Assembly (NCBI RefSeq): GCF_042659445.1
Contig: NZ_JBHSSR010000009.1
Source of the DNA: Macrococcoides epidermidis
GTDB lineage: Bacteria; Bacillota; Bacilli; Staphylococcales; Staphylococcaceae
DNA length: 64,000 bases
Direction: 5' to 3' (one strand)
Shown one piece after another: positions 9,547 to 17,547 of the stretch (positions are counted from its first letter, which is position 1; the number at the start of each line of letters is the position of its first letter). The position numbers and the translations under genes are program-made. The notes below the pieces were generated by a model. The model did no database searches, was not told where the DNA came from, and was given only the letters and a program-made list of their open reading frames with translations.

Positions 9547-9933
9547 CTATATAACAACTTCCACTGTATACCTTGAATATTTTGATAACAATTGAATAAA
9601 TTCTTTTAATCCATCTTTATCAAAATGACTCTTCAAGATATAACGTGCTCGCGCACTAACCTTTTGAAATTCTTCTATTTCGTCATACTCCATAACCAAT
9701 GATTCGATTTGAGAGTAAAAACTACCATTTAAAAAGACTCCAATATATTGCGTATCTTCATAACCCTTCTTAATTGTAATTTGAGAGACGTCGCCACGTT
9801 CAATCAAATGATTAATTCTATTACCTACAGCCTGCCCACTCATATGAACTTTTTCACCAATTTCTTTATTAGTTAATCTGCTATCTTGCTTTAACATTCT
9901 TATGATTTCTAAATCAGTATGTTCCATTAACAT
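9547..9933 (-). CDS. Lrp/AsnC-family transcriptional regulator
   Basis: A 128-residue protein. It has an N-terminal winged helix-turn-helix (LEIIRMLKQDSRLTNKEIGE, then VHMSGQAVGNRINHL) and a C-terminal RAM/ligand-sensing domain. Two nearby ATGs (codons 1 and 3) are possible starts, and GGAAG lies upstream. It is transcribed divergently from a broken isochorismatase gene across a 76-base gap. A second Lrp gene at 17,032 lies near an intact isochorismatase gene, so the pairing recurs in this window. It probably regulated the divergent gene and itself. The ligand is unknown. Confidence 0.8.
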   Translation of the reverse strand: MLMEHTDLEIIRMLKQDSRLTNKEIGEKVHMSGQAVGNRINHLIERGDVSQITIKKGYEDTQYIGVFLNGSFYSQIESLVMEYDEIEEFQKVSARARYILKSHFDKDGLKEFIQLLSKYSRYTVEVVI

Positions 9934-10009
9934 AGTTCTTCCACATAGTAATGTCTACTTATAATTAAATTAATTATAATATTTTATCAAATAAAAGGGA
10001 GAGAATAAA

Positions 10010-10300
10010 ATGAATAAAGCATTACTTATCATCGATGTACAAAATGACTACTTTAAAGATGAAAAATAACCGTTATATAATATAGATGAAGCACTTATTA
10101 TGATTTTAAAAAACGAATCCAAATAAACTAAAAATGATGATTTAGAATTAGAAAAAACTATTGTTAGTACTTTTAACTAAAATAGAAAGAACTTTGGTAC
10201 AAGATGAATTAAAAATCAGTTAAATAAATTAGGTATTATAGTATATAGGCGGAAAATAGGTCGTATTATGAAAAAATATAATTTAATAACAGTTTATACT
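10010..10300 (+). pseudogene. Broken isochorismatase-family hydrolase
   Basis: Behind a good ribosome binding site (AAGGGAGAG) an ATG opens MNKALLIIDVQNDYFKDEK and then hits TAA at 10,067. The opening is the standard start of cysteine hydrolases of the isochorismatase family, including the catalytic Asp. The following 230 bases still show short related-looking pieces in shifting frames, for example NKLGIIVY, but no intact frame. The gene is decayed, and the catalytic Cys region is not recognisable. The right boundary is approximate. Confidence 0.55.
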
Positions 10301-10341
10301 AAAAGCTAAATATAAAAATCATCAGAAAGAAGACAAAATTA

Positions 10342-10381
10342 AAAAGCAAGACTCTTGTAGAATACAGAAATCTTGCTTTAA
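10342..10381 (+). terminator. Terminator-like hairpin after the broken hydrolase gene
   Basis: AAAGCAAGA pairs with TCTTGCTTT around a loop of about 18 bases. It can work in either direction. Confidence 0.5.
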
Positions 10382-10430
10382 TGAAAGTAACTTAATAAAA
10401 AGTTCAATTGTTGGGGTTCACTACCGATGA

Positions 10431-10945
10431 CTACGCTACCATGATGACGATGGACAATCGTAACTCTTTCAAGGTGGCCGAACTCTGTATCAAAGTCAGA
10501 AAATTCAACCGTCTTTTCTGAAATATAACGTTGAAAGCCTGACGCCCTCTTTTTTCATGATAAACTTTAGGCTTTCTATTCCCTTTCATAGGAAGTGAAT
10601 GAACATGCAGAATATCATCCTTGAACATTCTGGACAGCGGTTCAACAGGACAGCTAATAGATTCTTCATTTCTGCCTATGATTGTATCGGGTGTCCAGCC
10701 GTCGGCTATCTTTTGGTGACTATAACTGAGTCGATACTTGGGAAGGACAATCTTACGTTTTCCAAAATGGAATTTTCTCTTCTTATAGTTCTGATAGAGC
10801 TCCAGTGCAGATATACCATTAAATACATTATAAACAGCCTGCCATGACCGTTTAACTATTCGGCAGAGCTCACTAACTGAAATTTTCTGGTAGTAATATG
10901 ATTCTATGCACTCAAGTTCCTCCGTGTAAGATGTGTATAGGCCAT
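10431..10945 (-). pseudogene. IS30-family transposase remnant
   Basis: Reading the minus strand with frame changes gives MAYTHLT, EELECIESYYYQ, SWQAVYNVFNG, YKKRKFHFGKRKIVLPK, a region around DGWTPDTIIGR, MFKDDILHVHSLPMKGNRK and DFDTEFGHLE. This is the order of an IS30-type transposase: helix-turn-helix first, then the start of the DDE domain with the first catalytic Asp region (EFGHLEgDT in intact relatives). At least three frameshifts are present and the C-terminal half is missing after about 10,431. Inverted repeats of the IS were not located. It marks an old insertion in the accessory region. Confidence 0.75.
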
Positions 10946-11173
10946 TTGTGCTAACTCTTTATGTTTGCTTTGGTCGAAAATACATATTGAGTTTAGCACA
11001 GAAGGCTTTTTTAGTTCTCAGCTTAATTTTACTATCGGCATAAATAAAATTATAATTAACAATACTTAATTTATGAAAATATATGTATAATTGGTAGTAG
11101 AAAACTCATATTTGTCTGAAAAATATGAAATTTCAAATGCTTATCAATATTTTATTTTTAAAGGAGAGTTACA

Positions 11174-12757
11174 ATGCGTTCACAATGGCAAACATCAGAA
11201 GATAGATTAAAACTACTTAAAGAACTCGTAAAACAAGACAGCATAACTAATAGTGAAGGTGAAGTCAATTTTCCGTTTTATATCAAACGGACATTAAAAC
11301 AATTAGAATATTTTAATAAAAATGAATCACATATTAAATTTATTGAAACTTACGATCACAAAAACGCAGTGGTAGCACTATATCGTTCTCATGATATCGA
11401 TGACACAATCATTTTGATGAGTCACTATGATACGGTCGATACCAATGACTTCGGTCCCTTTCAATCACTTGCATTCGATTGTGATGCCTTAAATAAAGCA
11501 TTTCAGAAAAATTTAGATAGCTTTAATGATGATCAGCAATCAGATATAAAATCTGATAAATATCTATTTGGTCGTGGTGTAATGGACATGAAATCTGGTC
11601 TCATGATGCATCTGAGTTTACTTGAAAAAGCAATCAATGAATCATGGCCAATCAATATTATTTTGCTAACTGTACCTGATGAGGAAGTGAATTCTTCAGG
11701 TATGAGAAGTGCCGTAAATGATTTATCAGATTTTATTGAACAGGAAAATCTGAAATTATTGCTAATAATGAACGGCGAACCTGCATTTAGTCAACACCCT
11801 GACGATGAACAGTACTATATTTATAATGGCAGTATAGGAAAAATAATGCCTTCGGTATTTGTTTATGGTAAAGAAACTCATGTCGGTGAACCTCTGAAGG
11901 GATTAAGTGCAAATTATCTTATCAGTCGAATTAATTCAGAAATCGAATATAATCCATTACTTACAGAACAATATAAAGATGAAATATCTCCATTACCAGT
12001 GAGTTTATATATGAAGGATTTAAAAGATGAATATAATGTACAAACACCTTTTATGGCTGTAAGCTATTATAATGTATTTTTATTTGAGCAAAGTTCAGCT
12101 CAAGTTTTCAAAAAATTTAATACTATCATTGAACAAACGATGAAAACGTGTACGAATGATTTAAAATTGTACTATGAAGAATTACCGCCTATCAAAGTTA
12201 TCACTTATGAAAAACTCATGCAGTCAATGATTGACAAACATGGTCAATCAGTCGTTGATAAGATTTTAAATGATACAAATTTAAGTGATGAAAGATTATA
12301 TGCACAGGAAGTTATTCAACAGTTACTGTTGTTAGACAGTAGCAATGATTATACAGTCGTTACATATTTAAATCCTCCCTATTACCCATCTGTAAATAGC
12401 GGACAACAAAAACTAATTAAATCTATTTCTAAATATGCTATCAAACAGATGAAAAAACAATTTAATCGAGAGACACAGAAGATATATTATTTTAATGGCA
12501 TCTCTGATCTAAGCTATGTAAATTATACTCACGAAGCTTCCGATGAACACATTTACAGTTCAAATACACCTGGTTTTGGAAGAACTTATGACATTCCTTT
12601 TGATGCAATGAAAAAATTAAAAGCTCCAGTCATCAATATTGGAGCTTTTGGTAAAGATGCACATCAACTCACTGAGCGCATTGATATTAAAAGTGTTTCA
12701 GAAGAAGTGCCTTATGTATTAAATAAAATATTCCATAAATTTTTTATCAATAAATAA
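11174..12757 (+). CDS. M20-family metallohydrolase, RocB-like
   Basis: A 527-residue cytoplasmic zinc hydrolase of the M20/M25/M40 peptidase superfamily, closest in layout to RocB, the arginine-utilisation hydrolase of Bacillus. Visible metal and catalytic signatures: MSHYDTVD (about residue 92), GRGVMDMKSG (about 137) and VPDEEVNSSG (about 176). The dimerisation insert characteristic of the family follows. Start at ATG 11,174 behind AAAGGAGAG. The gene is free-standing, with transposase remnants on both sides and a terminator after it, so it may have arrived with the accessory region or be a stranded core gene. The substrate is unknown. Confidence 0.85.
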   Translation: MRSQWQTSEDRLKLLKELVKQDSITNSEGEVNFPFYIKRTLKQLEYFNKNESHIKFIETYDHKNAVVALYRSHDIDDTIILMSHYDTVDTNDFGPFQSLAFDCDALNKAFQKNLDSFNDDQQSDIKSDKYLFGRGVMDMKSGLMMHLSLLEKAINESWPINIILLTVPDEEVNSSGMRSAVNDLSDFIEQENLKLLLIMNGEPAFSQHPDDEQYYIYNGSIGKIMPSVFVYGKETHVGEPLKGLSANYLISRINSEIEYNPLLTEQYKDEISPLPVSLYMKDLKDEYNVQTPFMAVSYYNVFLFEQSSAQVFKKFNTIIEQTMKTCTNDLKLYYEELPPIKVITYEKLMQSMIDKHGQSVVDKILNDTNLSDERLYAQEVIQQLLLLDSSNDYTVVTYLNPPYYPSVNSGQQKLIKSISKYAIKQMKKQFNRETQKIYYFNGISDLSYVNYTHEASDEHIYSSNTPGFGRTYDIPFDAMKKLKAPVINIGAFGKDAHQLTERIDIKSVSEEVPYVLNKIFHKFFINK

Positions 12758-12767
12758 TTAATACGCA

Positions 12768-12804
12768 TTTAAACGGTGACTTATATGAAGTTGCCGTTTT
12801 ATTA
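12768..12804 (+). terminator. Terminator after the RocB-like gene
   Basis: AAACGG-GACTT pairs with AAGT-GCCGTTT around a short loop, followed by TATT. Confidence 0.6.
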
Positions 12805-12886
12805 ATTTGCCTGCACCTCTCTTTGGGTATTATTGCATACGGCGTCTTTATATAACCATAAAAATCGGTCAATTAGTACATGTGTT

Positions 12887-13525
12887 TTATTTGATTTTTC
12901 TTAATGATTCTCCTTCTAAAAATATTTTATAACACTTTGATACAGCACGATCTAAAATCGCATCTGCGATGGCTCCACCACCTAATATCTTATGCCATTC
13001 TACGGAATTCATTTGTGAACAAAGTATTAATGATTTTTCACGGCTTCTTATTTCGAATACCTCCATTAGATACTTTTGTTCTTGTTCAGTTGTATTTGTT
13101 AATAAAAAATCATCAATCACTAAAATATCTGCTCTGCTAATCTTCTTTAATAGCCTGTCCAAACTATTATTATAATCAGCTTGTTGTAGCTTACTTAATA
13201 AGTCTGTCATTCTAAAGAATAATCCATTATACCCATTATCAATCGCATGATTTATTAAAGCACAAGCGATGTAACTTTTACCAGTGCCGGTGGCACCTTG
13301 AATAATGACATTATTATTGGAAAGTATATAGTCATTTGTAGATAGTTGCTCAATTGTTTCGGACTTCAATTTCCTTTTTGGTGAATAGATTAAGTTTTCT
13401 AATCTGGCATTAATCACAGATAAATTCGCAGCTTTTCTATATCTCTCTTTTTTATTTCTTAATCGAGTATCAGATTCTTTAATTATTATTTTTTCTAAGA
13501 TATCTAAAGTAGATAAATTTGGGTT
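12887..13525 (-). pseudogene. IstB-like transposition helper ATPase, N-terminally truncated
   Basis: The reading frame encodes an AAA+ ATPase of the IstB/DnaC type. Walker A is QGATGTGKSYIACALI, Walker B is ADILVIDDFLL, and the C-terminus is KIFLEGESLRKIK. The frame remains open upstream of the first GTG (13,417) as far as a stop at 13,526, and that part also looks like IstB (RNKKERYRKAANL), but the N-terminal helices of an intact protein of about 250 residues are missing. No istA transposase lies next to it. It is a leftover of an IS21-family element. Activity as a helper is unlikely. Confidence 0.7.
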
Positions 13526-13561
13526 CTAAGAAAGTAGTCTAAATGTAAAATCGCATAAAAA

Positions 13562-13587
13562 AATGGAATGCATTTCTCCATTCCAAA
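13562..13587. terminator. Small hairpin beside the IstB remnant
   Basis: TGGAATG (13,564-13,570) pairs with CATTCCA (13,579-13,585), with A-rich sequence on the left, so it would work as a minus-strand terminator. The surrounding 13,526-13,720 bases hold no gene I can recognise. Confidence 0.4.
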
Positions 13588-13721
13588 TAGTTTAACTTTT
13601 TTGGGTTACTACAGCTCTTTGTTTATAGTTTTCGTTCGGTTTTTGTCGTAGCGGCAACTTCTGTTCCGCCGTTTATCCTGTTAATCTTAAGAGGAAAGGA
13701 CTTATGTCTCATTCTCTTTAA

Positions 13722-13829
13722 TTAATGTGCTAACATTTCTTCTTTAACTTCTTCACCTTTTAAATCACTTGGGTAGTAAGTTGGCCAATGCTCCATTTCT
13801 TTTAATAAAGCAGTGCGATCATCACCCAT
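13722..13829 (-). pseudogene. Short reading frame, probably the C-terminal remnant of a gene
   Basis: The minus strand reads MGDDRTALLKEMEHWPTYYP, then SDLKGEEVKEEMLAH and TAA, 35 codons from the ATG at 13,829. The frame continues upstream through SFLRNFNRLY with no start or ribosome binding site before a stop near 13,876, so it looks like the tail of a larger protein. The amino-acid usage is that of a real protein. I do not recognise the family. Confidence 0.35.
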
Positions 13830-13870
13830 GTATAAGCGGTTAAAATTTCTAAGAAAGCTAACCGTTATTA

Positions 13871-14038
13871 TTAGTCAGCTTTCTTAATCATTCCATCATT
13901 TTCTTTAATAATTTTTTCTAGCACTTTGTCTGCTCTTCCGACAAAGTTCAAATTTTTCGGGAAGTTAAACTCGATAATTACTCTTTCTCCTGGTTTAATC
14001 GTTTCTTCAGAATTAGTAAATTTCAGATCTTTATTCAT
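13871..14038 (-). CDS. Small hypothetical protein, 55 residues
   Basis: ATG at 14,038 behind a strong ribosome binding site (AAGGAGGG) opens a frame starting MNKDLKFTNSEETIKPGERV. It continues through EFNFPKNLNFVGRADKVLEK and ends MIKKAD. The protein is soluble and charged, with no membrane segment, and is probably a small mixed alpha/beta domain. It lies directly downstream of the XRE-regulator/membrane-protein pair (26-base gap), so it may be the third gene of that operon. I do not recognise a family; its reality rests on the ribosome binding site and the protein-like composition. Confidence 0.55.
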   Translation of the reverse strand: MNKDLKFTNSEETIKPGERVIIEFNFPKNLNFVGRADKVLEKIIKENDGMIKKAD

Positions 14039-14064
14039 AAATATTATCCCTCCTTTGAGATGTT

Positions 14065-14256
14065 CTATTTCATATAAAAGATTTCATTCACAGTCGCTTC
14101 AAAGTATTCACTTAAAGCTAATGCAAGCTTTAGGGTTGGATCGTATTTATCTTGTTCTATAGCAATAATAGTTTGTCTCGTTACACCCATTGATTTTGCT
14201 AATTGCTCTTGGGTTATTTTTCTCTCTTTTCTTAATATCTTCAAATTGTTTTTCAT
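14065..14256 (-). CDS. Small XRE-family helix-turn-helix regulator
   Basis: A 63-residue protein starting MKNNLKILRKERKITQEQLA, almost entirely one Cro/CI-type helix-turn-helix, with the recognition part GVTRQTIIAIEQDKY and the usual end LALALSEYFEATVNEIFYMK. The ATG at 14,256 overlaps the stop of the upstream membrane gene (TGATG), so the two are translationally coupled. A longer frame to 14,295 exists but lies within the upstream gene. Such small regulators paired with small membrane proteins normally repress their own operon. The long inverted repeat upstream of the pair is the obvious operator. Confidence 0.85.
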   Translation of the reverse strand: MKNNLKILRKERKITQEQLAKSMGVTRQTIIAIEQDKYDPTLKLALALSEYFEATVNEIFYMK

Positions 14257-14546
14257 CAGCTTAAATATCCATATACCAAACCTAGTACTAGACAAATTGC
14301 GAATACAAGGAACATTGTTATTACAATAGGTTTTATTTTGTCATTTCCCATTTTACTTTGCATCATCATTATATTAACTCGATAAACTATCAACATTGAT
14401 AACATCACTAAAAATGAATTAGAAAGACTACCGTTAACGACAAAGTGAGAGATACTCATAATCAGCAGCATCCCCATACCGAATATCCAACTCAATTTAA
14501 TACTTTGGTTTGATTGATGTAATTCCATCTCATCTGGTTTTCTCAT
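14256..14546 (-). CDS. Small membrane protein paired with XRE regulator
   Basis: A 96-residue protein with three likely membrane helices (about residues 18-35, 43-61 and 72-94) and a charged N-terminus MRKPDEMELHQ. It starts behind GAGGAGGGAT. It is the first gene of an operon with the helix-turn-helix gene, whose start codon overlaps its stop. This pairing is common in Firmicutes mobile regions, where the membrane protein may control the regulator, but no function is established. I do not recognise a named family. Confidence 0.7.
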   Translation of the reverse strand: MRKPDEMELHQSNQSIKLSWIFGMGMLLIMSISHFVVNGSLSNSFLVMLSMLIVYRVNIMMMQSKMGNDKIKPIVITMFLVFAICLVLGLVYGYLS

Positions 14547-14561
14547 CTAAATCCCTCCTCA

Positions 14562-14631
14562 AAATGTTAAAAGTTCTTTACATTCTTATAGTATAATTTT
14601 TACACTAAAATGTAAAGAACTTTTAACATTT
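14562..14631 (-). promoter_or_regulatory. Perfect 22-bp inverted repeat with embedded promoter, likely operator
   Basis: The arms at 14,563-14,584 (AATGTTAAAAGTTCTTTACA followed by TT) and 14,609-14,630 are exact reverse complements, separated by 24 bases. On the minus strand a promoter sits across them: -35 TTTACA in the outer arm, 17 bases, then -10 TACTAT. Binding at both arms would occlude it. The downstream operon encodes an XRE regulator, so autoregulation is the natural reading. Confidence 0.75.
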
Positions 14632-14705
14632 ATCATTCCCAACATATTTTCCTCTTTACTCTAACGTCGCGTTATACCTTACGATTTAAGTAAGGAGGTG
14701 ATGAC

Positions 14706-15122
14706 ATGGAATTCTATCAAATGCCGTTGTTTAATAAAATATTGGTGAGAGATAGTGAAAAAGCTGAGAATTGGTATCGTCACACTTTAGGATTTCAAAG
14801 TGTATTCAAGTTTCGTAATGAATCAAATGAAGTAATAATGAATCATCTAAGACTGAAAAAATATCAGGATATTATGCTGATTCAGTCTGATGACTTTACT
14901 AGTGGAAATGGTTGTTTCATTAATCTTCTTGTTGATGATATAGAAACGATTGCAAAGTCGATATCCGAGAAGTATGTGTTACAACCGTTAGAACAGATAC
15001 CGCGGAATGCGATTGAGATGACCATCATTGATCCTGATGGTTATCAAATAACATTAACGGAATCGAATATTAGTGATGAAGATTTTGAGAAGTTAATGGG
15101 TAGTGTTTCAAAAAAATATTAA
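14706..15122 (+). CDS. VOC-family (glyoxalase/bleomycin-resistance fold) protein
   Basis: A 138-residue protein of the vicinal-oxygen-chelate superfamily. It has two beta-alpha-beta-beta-beta modules: the first begins FNKILVRDSEKAENWYRHTL with GFQSVFKF, and the second ends MTIIDPDGYQITLTES, the typical family ending. It starts at ATG behind TAAGGAGGTGATGAC. Members are lyases, dioxygenases or drug-binding resistance proteins, and the metal ligands are not clear enough here to choose. It is a single gene with its own terminator. A second VOC gene, not closely similar, lies at 19,888. Confidence 0.8.
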   Translation: MEFYQMPLFNKILVRDSEKAENWYRHTLGFQSVFKFRNESNEVIMNHLRLKKYQDIMLIQSDDFTSGNGCFINLLVDDIETIAKSISEKYVLQPLEQIPRNAIEMTIIDPDGYQITLTESNISDEDFEKLMGSVSKKY

Positions 15123-15126
15123 ATAA

Positions 15127-15153
15127 AAAGTAGCGATTTTTCATCGCTACTAT
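15127..15153. terminator. Bidirectional terminator
   Basis: AGTAGCGAT pairs with ATCGCTACT around a five-base T-rich loop, between the plus-strand VOC gene and the minus-strand XRE gene. Confidence 0.75.
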
Positions 15154-15233
15154 CTATATTTCCGAGGAAATAAAAAAATTAGACTATATTCTGAACATAG
15201 ACACAATGAAAGTATTATTTATCTATTTCATTT

Positions 15234-15857
15234 TCATATTACATGAAGCACAAATTTAAGAATAAACAATAATGGTACTACTATTCTCCAACATATTTGT
15301 GATGCAATTTCTACATATTTATATTCTGGTTTTTTTTCAGCCTTTTTATTAATATCTATATTTTTAGTTAAAGGGTATAATTTATCCAATTTCTTTTTCC
15401 AATATGATTCTCTTATATACATCAACAGAATCCATCCACATATAAATAATACAACCCATAGTATACTAAATATCAAAGCATATTTTTCATCCTTAATATG
15501 TTCTAGTTGTGCCCCAACATATAACATGAAAAAGTTATATATAATAATAAATAACAGAAACAACTTTTTCTTTGCGCGACGTTCATTTATTTGTTCCATT
15601 TGTTCATATGAATAATCTTTTATCATATTGTTTTCATCGTCTACACTATTTTGATTGAATAAATCGCTTATAGGAACTGCTAACACATTTGCTACAAGTC
15701 CCATACTTTCCAAACTACTTTCTTCACCTTTTTCAATTCTTTGAATTGTTCGCACACTTAACTTAGCTTCATCAGCTAATCTTTCTTGTGTCCATCCCTT
15801 GGCTTTTCTTAGTTGAGCAACATTATTATTTTCTTTCATAACCTCATTCCTTTCCAA
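15234..15857 (-). CDS. XRE-family regulator with C-terminal membrane domain
   Basis: A 207-residue protein. Residues about 10-65 form a helix-turn-helix (QLRKAKGWTQERLADEAKLS then VRTIQRIEKGEES). After a linker ending in basic NERRAKKK come three hydrophobic segments (about 98-114, 127-146 and 185-205). It is a membrane-tethered DNA-binding protein, a type often adjusting transport or envelope genes. The true start may be at the second Met (MKENNNVAQL), because MERNEV carries its own possible binding site. It lies just outside the leftmost att-like core and is transcribed away from rlmH. Target genes are unknown. Confidence 0.75.
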   Translation of the reverse strand: MERNEVMKENNNVAQLRKAKGWTQERLADEAKLSVRTIQRIEKGEESSLESMGLVANVLAVPISDLFNQNSVDDENNMIKDYSYEQMEQINERRAKKKLFLLFIIIYNFFMLYVGAQLEHIKDEKYALIFSILWVVLFICGWILLMYIRESYWKKKLDKLYPLTKNIDINKKAEKKPEYKYVEIASQICWRIVVPLLFILKFVLHVI

Positions 15858-15988
15858 TTGGTTAGGAAAAGTATACTAAATATCTCCAAATTATTACACG
15901 TCAGTAAAGTGACAATGAGCCGACAACAAAGCGACAAAGGGCGTCAGTAATACTTTTATTACTTATTTATAATATTTTCTAAGAAAAT

Positions 15989-16036
15989 AACCGCATCATT
16001 TATGATACGACTCAGCGTATCGTTTAAGAGTGAGGT
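15989..16036. other. att-like core plus cassette end D (SCC-type)
   Basis: The core AACCGCATCATTTATGATA (15,989-16,007) differs at one base from the sequence spanning the rlmH stop (21,478-21,496). The flank on its left (TATTTTCT-AAGAAAATA) also matches the flank of that site. On the right come GATACG-ACTCAG-CGTATC, a small inverted repeat, and TTAAGAGTGAGGT. Those are shared with the site at 19,778 in 38 of 39 bases. It looks like the far end of an SCC-type insertion at rlmH. Confidence 0.7.
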
Positions 16037-16131
16037 TAACTTGTAAAAATAAAAACCAATCAGTTAATAACTAGACAAGTACCTGAGATTAATTATTAAC
16101 TGAGAAAGTAAGCAATCAATTTTAGTAACAT

Positions 16132-16977
16132 TTATCTAGTATTTAAGTTAAATGCATATGAATCATCGCTTCCAGTACTGATATAAAATGCTCGTTCATT
16201 CTTAATCTCAATCACAAATCTTTTTCTATACTTTTCAAAATGAACTGTGTCTAAATCTAAATTTTCATCTAAAAAATACATACCCTGAACATTATAATTA
16301 CCATCATGACTAGTACAGTTCATTAATTCTCTAATGGTATTATCATCTAACTTATAATCAAAAAATATATGATTACACTTTTCTCGATAATCTATATGGT
16401 TTTCCGTCAAATAATCCATCAATTCTTTACCTTTGATAAAAATTGATTTCTTATGGTTCATCATCTTCATTAACAAACGCTCTCGATAATCATCTTCCAT
16501 CTCTAACAGATAAGCGTCATTACCTGTATATATTATGCCTCCCACAATAAGCATCTCACTTTTCTCCACAGGTAATAAATATGGTGGTTTTAGGTTTTCA
16601 TTATCACACTTGATATATGATTGAATAGATTGATCATAACTTAATTTACCGATAAGAGGATCCCAAATAAATATAGGTTCATTTCTTTTGTCCAGTAATA
16701 CTGTGAGAAAATATCCTTGTTCTGCTTCATCTTCAAAATCTAAAGTTTCTCTATCAACGTACATCCCATATCCATCAATTATTGATTCAAATTTTTTATC
16801 TTTTACTAGTCTAATAAATATAGGTTCGATATCTTTTGCATGTACTTCAATAGTAATTAATCGATTTTGAGCATCACTAATTATGCCTTCTGTAATCTTT
16901 AAAGAATCTGGATATGGATCAATACCAAAAGACTCCTCATCCTCTAATATTAAGTTCAAGAAATATTTAAATAACAT
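16132..16977 (-). CDS. Hypothetical protein, 281 residues
   Basis: A soluble acidic protein with no signal peptide or membrane helix. Its sequence alternates strands and short helices: ITIEVHAKDIEPIFIRLVKD, then QGYFLTVLLDKRNEPIFIWD, and near the end RFVIEIKNERAFYISTGSDD. The N-terminal 150 residues could be one domain and the rest a second. No catalytic motif stands out and I do not recognise the family. It is the outermost gene of the module bounded by att-like cores at 15,989 and 19,770. Its start has no clear ribosome binding site, so the N-terminus is uncertain. Confidence 0.6.
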   Translation of the reverse strand: MLFKYFLNLILEDEESFGIDPYPDSLKITEGIISDAQNRLITIEVHAKDIEPIFIRLVKDKKFESIIDGYGMYVDRETLDFEDEAEQGYFLTVLLDKRNEPIFIWDPLIGKLSYDQSIQSYIKCDNENLKPPYLLPVEKSEMLIVGGIIYTGNDAYLLEMEDDYRERLLMKMMNHKKSIFIKGKELMDYLTENHIDYREKCNHIFFDYKLDDNTIRELMNCTSHDGNYNVQGMYFLDENLDLDTVHFEKYRKRFVIEIKNERAFYISTGSDDSYAFNLNTR

Positions 16978-17031
16978 ATATTTACACCCAACCTTAATAA
17001 AAATGATACTTGTTAATAAATTATCTATATA

Positions 17032-17445
17032 TTATATAAATGATGAAAAAATAAACTGACTTTTTGTATGTCCGTATGGCTGTAATAGATCAATAAATGA
17101 TTCGACTGCGCCCATATTTTCCAATCTAACCTTAAAAACAAAACATGCTTCTCCTGATACACGATAACAAAATTCAACATTATCCTGTTCAGATATGAAC
17201 TCCTTGAAATCTTTATATCTATTATTTTTAATGATAATTTCAATTAGAATCTCAACATCATATCCTAACTTCTTATAATCAATATTAATCGTATAATCTT
17301 TTATTATTCCCTGCTCCTCCATTTTATTTATTCGTTCTCTTACCGCTGGAGCAGATAAATTCACCTGTTTACTTAACTCATTAATCGTAATTCGGCTGTT
17401 CATTTCTAATGTATTTAATATTTTCTCATTAATTAAGTCTTCCAT
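17032..17445 (-). CDS. Lrp/AsnC-family transcriptional regulator
   Basis: A 137-residue regulator. Its N-terminal helix-turn-helix is EKILNTLEMNSRITINELSK then QVNLSAPAVRERINKMEEQ. Its C-terminal RAM domain runs from GYDVEILIEI to about FIDLLQPYGHT. It starts behind AGAGGTAAT. It is divergent from the CxxC protein gene at 17,548; the 102-base gap contains AT-rich dyads such as TTAAT-ATA-tcacg-TAT-ATTAA and is the probable control region for both. The ligand is not predictable. Confidence 0.85.
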   Translation of the reverse strand: MEDLINEKILNTLEMNSRITINELSKQVNLSAPAVRERINKMEEQGIIKDYTINIDYKKLGYDVEILIEIIIKNNRYKDFKEFISEQDNVEFCYRVSGEACFVFKVRLENMGAVESFIDLLQPYGHTKSQFIFSSFI

Positions 17446-17547
17446 TTAAATTACCTCTTTTATTAAAGCTCATATACTTTAATTCCTTATTTAATTTATT
17501 AATTCTTAATTATATCACGTATATTATTAATTCAAGGAGATGATAAT

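Noticed and set aside
15899..15950. Nine-base direct repeat CGTCAGTAA flanking a short tract
   Set aside because: Two short copies 43 bases apart in the promoter region of the XRE gene can arise by chance. No structure or function follows from them.
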